A DNA stretch of 64,000 bases, from NCBI GenBank assembly GCA_001792895.1, contig MARA01000010.1, positions 124,001 through 188,000 on the forward strand, read 5' to 3'. The stretch comes from Lentinus brumalis (Eukaryota > Basidiomycota > Agaricomycetes > Polyporales > Polyporaceae). The notes beneath the pieces are model-generated. The model had not been told where the DNA came from. It saw nothing but the letters and a program-made list of their open reading frames with translations, and searched no databases. Below, one piece after another: positions 57,751 to 64,000 of the stretch. Positions within the stretch are counted from its first letter, which is position 1, and each line of letters begins with the position of its first letter. Position numbers and translations under genes: made by a program.

Positions 57751-58026
57751 CTCGAGCCCCAGGTCTGTTTGCGCGTGCTTTGGTGGTTTGACCAGCATTA
57801 GCCCCGGTCGCCACAAACCTTTTGCAAATTCCATGGCAATTCCCCACGCCCCACGGACCACGGACCATGGACCACGACTAGGCACAAAGGCGGCATGACA
57901 TAGACGACTAAGTACAATGCGCTGCGCATCCAAGCTCCGTGGCAGCTACCACCATTGTCCTCGCGCGGTGGTGAGAATCTCATTGTGCTCGCCGTGTCCT
58001 GCCGTCACTGACTTCCGAGTGGTTTG

Positions 58027-58232
58027 CACGGCAGGCATCTCGGCGTTTCGGACGGGCCAAAAGGCATGTCAAAGGGCAGAAAGCCGCCGCGCGAGGTTAC
58101 CTTTCGGCCGGGATTCAGGCTGAAAGGAAACCTTTTGGCCCGTCGTGCTCTAAAATGGGACAAAAGGTATCCTCGTGCGGCGTGTTTCTGGCCCCCTTTT
58201 CGCCCGTACAAAACGCGGGTATGCCTGCCGTG
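58027..58232. mobile_element. Foldback / MITE-like element, 206 bp
   Basis: Ends are CACGGCAGGCAT and ATGCCTGCCGTG, a perfect 12-bp inverted repeat. The arms stay similar for about 75 bp (for example CGTTT.GGACGGGC and GCCGC.CGAGG). The element is flanked by TTG on both sides (58024-58026 and 58233-58235), a possible 3-bp target duplication. It has no coding capacity of its own; frames through it on both strands reflect the palindrome. CAC...GTG ends with a 3-bp duplication resemble CACTA-type (CMC) elements, an inference only. Confidence 0.65.
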
Positions 58233-58679
58233 TTGGCCACTGCAGTGTATGCCGTCCGCCTGCATTGACTCCGTTTAATTTTGCGAGATCACACTGCCAC
58301 ATACTAGATTACGGAAGCGTATCTGAAGGCATCGCCAATAGACGTGCTTTTCCCGTCGTCTCACGCCGTGATCCCTCCGTTGTGGCTAGAAACCACTTTC
58401 CTCTTCGGCAGCGCCCGCCGAAGCGGAAAGCTGTGCCACCGCGCCACAATCGCGACACTCGTGTCACGCCGAGGCTACACATACGCCTCCGACGCAGCGC
58501 AGACGTAAGTCCTCGGCAGACCTAGAGGCAGAGTTACTTATACTGACAGATTGACATCTCAGAGGTACATGCATATGAAGCAAACGATGCGGAGTCGTTG
58601 CAGACCAAACATCCGCTTGCATCTCCATCATATCCCTCACGAGTCACACTTCCGTCTCATAGCTTGAGGAAGACGAGCC
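58233..58679. other. Upstream region of the monooxygenase
   Basis: No gene seen between the foldback element and the ATG at 58680. Confidence 0.45.
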
Positions 58680-60195
58680 ATGGTTGGCACGAAGGTCATC
58701 GTCGCCGGTGGAGGTATTGCAGGACCTGTCCTCGCGATGTTGCTGAAGGCGAAAGGATACGACCCGGTTATCTACGAGCGCACCGATGGAACCAACGACA
58801 TGGGTCTCTCACTCGGGTTCGAATCGTCACTGTTCTGTTCGACCACGCTCCCAGGCTGACAAGCCCGTCTAACAGCCTCCAGCCGAACGGACTCCGGGTC
58901 CTTGGTCTCATCCCCGGACTGCTGGGCGAGATTGATCGCTGCCCTGTCGACGAGATGATCTCGTACTCTATCCTCCCGGGAGAAGAGCGCGAGCTCATGC
59001 GCAACAAGTTCCCAAGGGAACGTTTCGACCACGGGATAGAGGGCGTCAAGCGACCTGTCTTGCTCCGCGCCCTGATCGAAGGGGCACAAGCGCGCGGAGT
59101 CCCGGTCCATTTTGGCCACCAGCTCGTCGACTTCGAACAGCACAAGGAGAGCGTCACCGTAAAGTTCGCGAATGGGATGACGGACGGAGGCAGCTTTGTC
59201 ATTGGCTGTGACGGGCTCCACAGCAACACTCGGATCTGCCTCTTTGGTGAGGAGGAGGCTTCCTTCACGGGACTTACGCAGGTGAGCTCTTCGCTCCAGT
59301 ACACCTCCTTGCTTGATAGAAGCTCATGGAGTCATGACAGACGGGGGGCATCTCGCCGATTCCAGAGATCTACAAGTCGCAGGGCTTGCATCCCGCGTTC
59401 AACATCTACGCTGATGGTGTGCACATGATCGGAATCGCCGCCAACCATACTCAGCTGGGCTGGGCGTAAGTGACGCCACCGCATCCTCTGCACGCAACGT
59501 CTTAACAGTCAGTTTCATAGCATCACTCAGAGAGAACCTGAGGCGAAGGAGACGTGGCGCGGCATGGACGAGGCCCGACAGGAGGAGTTCAAAGAGGGGC
59601 CATTTTCCAAGCTACCCTTCGGGGGCGGCGAGCTCATCCGGACCGCGGAGAGAATAATCAAGGTAAGTTCCGTGTCAGATCTACAACACGCCAATCTGAC
59701 ACTCGCCGGATATCTAGTACGGGTTGTACGATCGTCCCGAGCTGCAGTCCTGGCACAAGGGTCGGGTCGTGCTCATCGGAGACGCCGCGCACCCAACCAG
59801 TCCGGTACGACCACATTGCGTTTCTCGCTCGCACACACAACATCATCACTGACCCACGCACTATCTGACAGCACCTCGGCCAAGGTGCGAACCAGGCCCT
59901 CGAAGACATCTACCACCTCGTCCGCCTCTTGGTCAAGCACAACCCCACCGCCTCTGCGCCGTCGACCGCGACCCTCGAGAGCGTTTTCACGGAGCTCGAG
60001 CAGCTGCGCATTCCGAGGACGTCGGAGCTCGTGAAGAAGGCCCGGAAGATGGGTGATATCCGCGTCGTGAGCGGGGTCGAGGCGTGCAAGCAGCGCAACG
60101 AGCTCGTGCGGACGATGTTTACGCCCGAGGTTGCGAGGGGCATGATGGAAGACTTCCTGAAGCATCCGTTTGAGCCGGGAAAGAGCGAGATCTGA
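58680..60195 (+). CDS. FAD-dependent monooxygenase (PheA/TfdB-like, FAD_binding_3)
   Basis: 406 residues from six exons: 58680-58816, 58876-59281, 59341-59465, 59521-59662, 59718-59804 and 59872-60195; all phases fit. It hydroxylates an aromatic or other small substrate using NAD(P)H and O2 through a flavin. Motifs: dinucleotide-binding VIVAGGGIAGPVLAMLLKAKG at residues 5-25, LQPNGLRVL, the substrate-side VIGCDGLHSNTR (DG motif), and the second FAD motif VVLIGDAAHPTSP followed by GQGANQALEDIYHL. No signal peptide or membrane anchor, so cytosolic. Exon 1 uses donor GTTCGA, weaker than its neighbours, but it gives the expected SLGLQPNG junction. It lies 2.4 kb from a P450, a pairing often seen in secondary-metabolite or xenobiotic loci, though no backbone synthase is present. 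Confidence 0.92.
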
Positions 60196-60777
60196 GGCGT
60201 CGGAGTCGCATGATAGACGAATGTCTAAAGGAGACTCAGTCACATCTTCCCTTGGGCGTGCTTCAGTAGGCTGGTCAGAGTGAGCTCACCTCGGGTCGTC
60301 GATTGCAAGTAGTGCGTATTGACACAGTCTCGCAGTCCTTTCAGTAAACGAGACCATTGTTCACGTCATTATATTAGAAAGTCAATGTCACAATCAGCAA
60401 TTTTAACGATTGCGCTAGAATATCGATCTAAGGAGTTACAATAAGCAGCACCTTCGGAACATCGCCAGAAGGCTAGGAAAGTCGATGCGCTGAACCTCCT
60501 GGGAGTCTCGTGAATGAGCCGGCGACAGCATGCATACGGCAGGGGTAGAAACCGGGTATAAAGTGACAGACGTTGGGCTTCGAGGCTTTGACGAGGTCTC
60601 TTTGAGCGAATCTGTGTGGCGTGTCTACGGGTACTCCGCGCGCGATTATGGGCCCCTCCGCTCGGACATGGCGATAGATGATGGTGATACGGGATATCGG
60701 AGTGATTTTAGGCTTGAGCTCCTGAGGAAAGGGCTGGCCAATAGTCGTGTGGCCGAGGAATGTACAGAATGATGATG
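60196..60777. other. Spacer
   Basis: 3' flanks of the monooxygenase and of basic-family copy 3. No gene seen. Confidence 0.5.
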
Positions 60778-62209
60778 TCATCCTATCGCATTCGAGCCTA
60801 GGGGCGTCGCCTGGCGGTCGGTTCTCCGTAACAGCAGTGGCGGCGAGGGTTTATACATGCTCTTGCGCAGGCGCGCGGATTTACGCCGAGGAATGTCAAC
60901 AGTGACCTGCGGCTTCGTGCTCCTCGTCCGGGTCCTCTTTGCGACTGGTTGATCCCAGTATACGTCCTCCACGACTAGGGTGATCAAGTTTGGGAGGGTG
61001 CGGGCTAGGACATCGGGCCAGGCTTCTGCTTTGGAGTCCGACCATGTTGAGCAAGTGCTCGACGTTCCTATGGCACACCAACCACGGATCACCCCGTCTG
61101 ACGATGGCGGACCTATGACCGGATGCCTTCGCGGGCGCCGCCAGCTTTGCGTCGACCTTCGTCGGCTCGATCGGTGGCTACTGTGCAGCCATTGGCGGGG
61201 TTTGACACAGGTGCTACCCTCCAGAGGTGTCTCGACCGCGGTCGCCAGCGCAGACGACTCGGCCGCGTTGTTAAGCAGGAGCGGGCTTGAGGTGACCATG
61301 AGATCGGAGGAGCTGGGGGGGCACTGTACAGGAGTGTCGATGCGTGGCGAGGAAGAAGCAGCGGGCCACTGAACGGCCTCTTGGGGTACTTGTTCGACTG
61401 CCTGCTTCGGTGTGGCCGGAGCCGCGGTCTTCTTCGCTGCTCGCCTCGACGTTGTCTTTGTCGTGGCCCTCCTCTTCGTTGGACCTGGACCACTCGCCCC
61501 CTGCCCGGGTGCTTCCTCCACCATCTCGACTCTCGACGTCCACCACGACATCAGCACGCGCATCGACGCTCTCCTCAGCTCCGCCCGTTGCAGTTCTCCT
61601 CAGCACCACCAACTTCATTTGAAGGTGCGGGCTGTGCGGAAGCGGGAGTCGATGCGCTCTTGCGCAGGCGCGTCGACTTGCGCGGATGACCCGCTGGTAC
61701 CTTCGGCTTCGCTATCCGCGTCCGTAGCCTCTTCGCGATTGGCTTCCCGTCATCCACGTCTGCTGATGGCTGTTTCCTCTTCGCAGACCGCGCGGGTTTC
61801 GGATCCTGCATGAGCAGATGCAGGTTGGACGAGATGAACTGTATAGGAGGGACAGCCTTGGGCAAGAGAGGGCGTCGGGACTCCTCGATACTCGCCAGAG
61901 CAGATGTCTTGCTCTCCATCAGGGACATGGTGACATTCGAGAGGGGAAGTTCCACGACGTGGATGCTTGTCTCGCCCGTGGCTTGTCGTATGTACGCCTC
62001 TCGTCGAGTGGCGATGGCTGGCCAGTTCGCAGATGGTCACTTCGCGTGACAGTGGCATCAGAGGGTTCCTGTCGGATACAATAGTCAGCACTTCCCGACA
62101 TGTATCAAGAGATTGTAAGTGTCGCGTCACTGACTAATGCGATGGGTTGAGAAGTTTGTCTGTGAGGCCGGAGTGTGAGAGTACCGCAGATGCGGGTGTC
62201 GCCACTCAT
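60778..62209 (-). pseudogene. Basic-protein family copy 3, broken and rearranged
   Basis: ATG at 62209 (MSGDTRICGTLTLRP), donor at 62134 (GTCAGT), then pieces in three frames. 61955-61575 matches copy 1 closely (ALASIEESRRPLLPKAVPPIQFISSNLHLLMQ, AKRLRTRIAKPKV). The frame then changes at the CCC run 61584-61586; one extra base gives GGAEESVDARADVVVDVES, equivalent to the copy 1 segment. A second change leads to GPTKRRATTKTTSRRAAKK and VPQEAVQ, again matching copy 1. Finally VCHRNVEHLLNMVGL, which belongs to the N-terminal half of copy 1, and a short basic tail (AKRTRTRSTKPQV, RRKSARLRKS) appear after the C-terminal half. The order is thus not that of copy 1. Either several assembly errors plus true rearrangement, or a mosaic pseudogene. 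Confidence 0.55.
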
Positions 62210-62266
62210 GTCTTCGCCACTGGAGAGGAAGAGAGGAGGTGCTGGATACCGCTGCACCGAGGACCT

Positions 62267-62274
62267 CTTTTATA
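62267..62274 (-). promoter_or_regulatory. TATA box (TATAAAAG on minus strand)
   Basis: Strong match about 60 bases upstream of the ATG at 62209 of family copy 3. Confidence 0.6.
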
Positions 62275-62547
62275 CTTCAGAGAGGAGAGACACCTACCTT
62301 CACCCAGAGATCTCGTCGCCGAGCTTGGGGCATGATTTCCTTGCGCATACAGCGTTGTTGAGGTGTGCGTTTCTTGATGTTTGTCTCCCTTTGGCACGGT
62401 GCGTCGCGATCTTTGTTTCATGGAACGATGGAATGTTTGACAGTCTTGCGTTGTTCTGCAACATCCGAGCTCCAATTATCAGACACAATGGCCATACTCA
62501 CGATGAACGTAGGACGTGTTGATAAAGTACACAAACAAGCGCGAATA
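62275..62547. other. Upstream region of copy 3 and 3' flank of P450
   Basis: No gene seen. Confidence 0.5.
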
Positions 62548-64000
62548 CTAAGCGTCTACGGTCATTGCGTGCATGTGGGCGATCTGCTTGCGTATGTTCT
62601 CCGAACGTGGGCGAAAGACGCATTCAAACTCCTTAGGATGACTGCAACAATGCATACAAGACGTCAGATAACAACAGAAGGCGGCGATAGACGAAAGGGA
62701 CGCACCTGATGAAGCCCGAATAGAACCCTCCTTCAGGGATAACGTCCTTTCCGGCGCTGTCTTTGGCGTAGAACAGATCCATCGTCGCAACCACGTTTGC
62801 GCAGGTGATCCAAATGCTGATGTCTGCGAACGCCTTCCCTGGACAGAACCTTAGAGGGGATTCAGTGCTGTGAAGAGAAAGGTACAGTTGAATGATGCAT
62901 ACCGACGCCCAAAGCCGAAAACAACGTGCCGCGGATCCTTCTGCTCCGCCTCCTCCGGCGACATCTGCAAGAAGCGATCCGGGAAGAACCGCTCGGGCTC
63001 GGCATAGAGCTCGGGGTTCTGGGTCATCCACCTGACAAAAGTCGTGAGACGATAGCACTGCGCGTACATTCCAGTTCTGTCACGGACCATATGTTGGGCA
63101 TCATCATGGCGCCCTCGGGGATGTGGTACCCGCGATGAATGTCATCCGCAACAGCCCTGTGAGGTACACCTGCAACGCATTGCGTTAGCGGAGACTCTCG
63201 GGCGCGGCGCCGAAATTGTGGGATTGGCTAACCTAACGGGACGGGCGCATTCCATCTAACAATCTCCGCGTGAGCTCACGGGCGCAATGCGCTATGCACG
63301 TCTAAGATCTCTCGTACCTGAGAACCTCTTGCATCACACAGTCCATGTAGGGGAGCTTCTCGCGATCGTCGAAGTCGAGTAGCCGCTCCTCGCCGATCAC
63401 ACGATCTATCTCAGCTTGTGCCTTCTTGTAGACATCCGGGTTGAGAATCATGGCCATGACAAATGTCCTTAACGCAGTCAGGGTCTGCGGAAGAGAGTCG
63501 GTCAGTGTCTCGGTCAAGGGTCGACCATCATGCTCCTCACCGTGTCTGATCCGGCTGCGTCGAATGAATTAGCAGGCTAGATGCGCAAGTGAGGTCGCTG
63601 ACGTACCGGCTAGAATGGCCCCCGCCACCCCCTTGATATCGTCTTCATGAGCGGGAGTCAGCTTGCCTTCGGTGAGCGCTGCTTCCAGTAATGATGCGAC
63701 GACGGACGGTCGCGCAGTTCCCGCTTTCTGCGGAGGAAGGAGCTGTCAGGATGAACCGATGTCGTTCGAAGTGCGAACCAACCAATGCGCTGTATACTCT
63801 CTCATAAGGGATGTCCAAGCTCTGCCGCAGAACCTTGCGGACGAAAAGCGCCTGGTGCATCCATCCTGAGCCAGGTAACCAAAGAGGGTACGACTTCACT
63901 GCAGATAAGGGGTCAACAAGGGAGCCTGACCGGCCGACGTGAGAACGTACGTATTGGGAAGAAGTCGACGAGCATCGACCCGGGGCTGCCGGCGAGAACC
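62548..64000 (-). CDS. Cytochrome P450 (basidiomycete type), 5' end beyond the window
   Basis: Partial; about the C-terminal two thirds is present in at least nine exons. In order: PGSMLVDFFPI, KSYPLWLPGSGWMHQALF, RPSVVASLLEAALTEGKL, then the I-helix motif AGSDTT built across two introns around a short AGSDT exon, TLTALRTFVMAMILNPDVY, the K-helix EVLR (in MDCVMQEVLRYER), HRAVADDIHRGYHIPEGAMMMPNIW, WMTQNPELYAEPERFFPDRF, and the haem-binding FGFGRR-FCPGKAFAD, with an intron between RR and FCPG. The last exon starts HPKEFECVFRPRSE and stops at 62548. The N-terminal membrane anchor would lie outside the window. It uses haem and a reductase partner to oxidise an unknown substrate. Introns are 50-60 nt. 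Confidence 0.92.

Noticed and set aside
58024..58278. 84- and 86-residue frames on both strands near 58.1 kb
   Set aside because: They exist because the DNA is a long imperfect palindrome (the foldback element), not because it codes.
58814..58830. tRNA-like GGTTCGAATC box
   Set aside because: It lies at the exon-intron junction of the monooxygenase and no acceptor stem or anticodon arm can be built around it.
58768..59304. Minus-strand frames of 149-178 residues over the monooxygenase
   Set aside because: Antisense shadows; the plus strand gives a complete FAD enzyme with all motifs and phases.
1..64000. CRISPR arrays, operons, phage or plasmid features
   Set aside because: No regularly spaced repeats with unique spacers, no Shine-Dalgarno-led operons; intron-rich genes show this is eukaryotic DNA.

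Overview
The window looks like nuclear DNA of a filamentous basidiomycete, most likely a wood- or litter-decaying Agaricomycete. The signs are GC-rich coding DNA, many short GT-AG introns (mostly 48-70 nt, often with a CTGAC- or CTAAC-like branch site), basidiomycete-type Zn2Cys6 regulators, two secreted GH10 xylanases, a velvet regulator, a HET-domain protein, a basidiomycete-type P450 and an ordinary cytosolic ribosomal protein gene. I saw no tRNA, rRNA, CRISPR array or prokaryotic signature. Gene models below were spliced by hand, using reading-frame phase and conserved motifs.

Left third (0-20 kb): an F-box protein (+), a small Lys-rich-tail protein (-), a fragmentary gene, a large Zn2Cys6 regulator (-, 8.6-5.3 kb), several kb of poorly coding DNA with a 21-bp minisatellite, an eight-exon velvet-domain gene (+, 12.6-14.2 kb), and two genes for basic, probably nuclear proteins behind pyrimidine-rich leaders (16-18.7 kb).

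Middle (20-50 kb): a membrane-anchored aspartic protease (+), a tandem pair of GH10 endoxylanases (+), then a gene that joins an unknown, internally duplicated domain to a HET domain (-, 31.7-28.2 kb). Next is an array of four paralogous Zn2Cys6 regulators, A(+) B(-) C(-) D(+), at 32.9-49.5 kb. B and C are a tandem duplication with a 331-bp near-identical tract, and in both the first half of the zinc cluster appears to have decayed. A and D keep an intact cluster whose third cysteine is reached through a conserved 6-nt micro-exon.

Right third (50-64 kb): a disordered Ser/Pro-rich protein (-), the RPS2 (uS5) gene (+), a second and a third, mosaic, copy of the basic-protein family (-), a foldback element with CAC...GTG ends and a 3-bp repeat, a FAD-dependent monooxygenase (+), and a cytochrome P450 (-) whose 5' end runs off the window.

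Several otherwise well-conserved genes (F-box, Lys-rich protein, velvet, basic-protein copies 1 and 3, HET, regulator D) are each restored by one added base, usually in a homopolymer. This pattern suggests residual assembly deletions more than a wave of pseudogenes, so each frameshift should be checked against reads before a biological reading.
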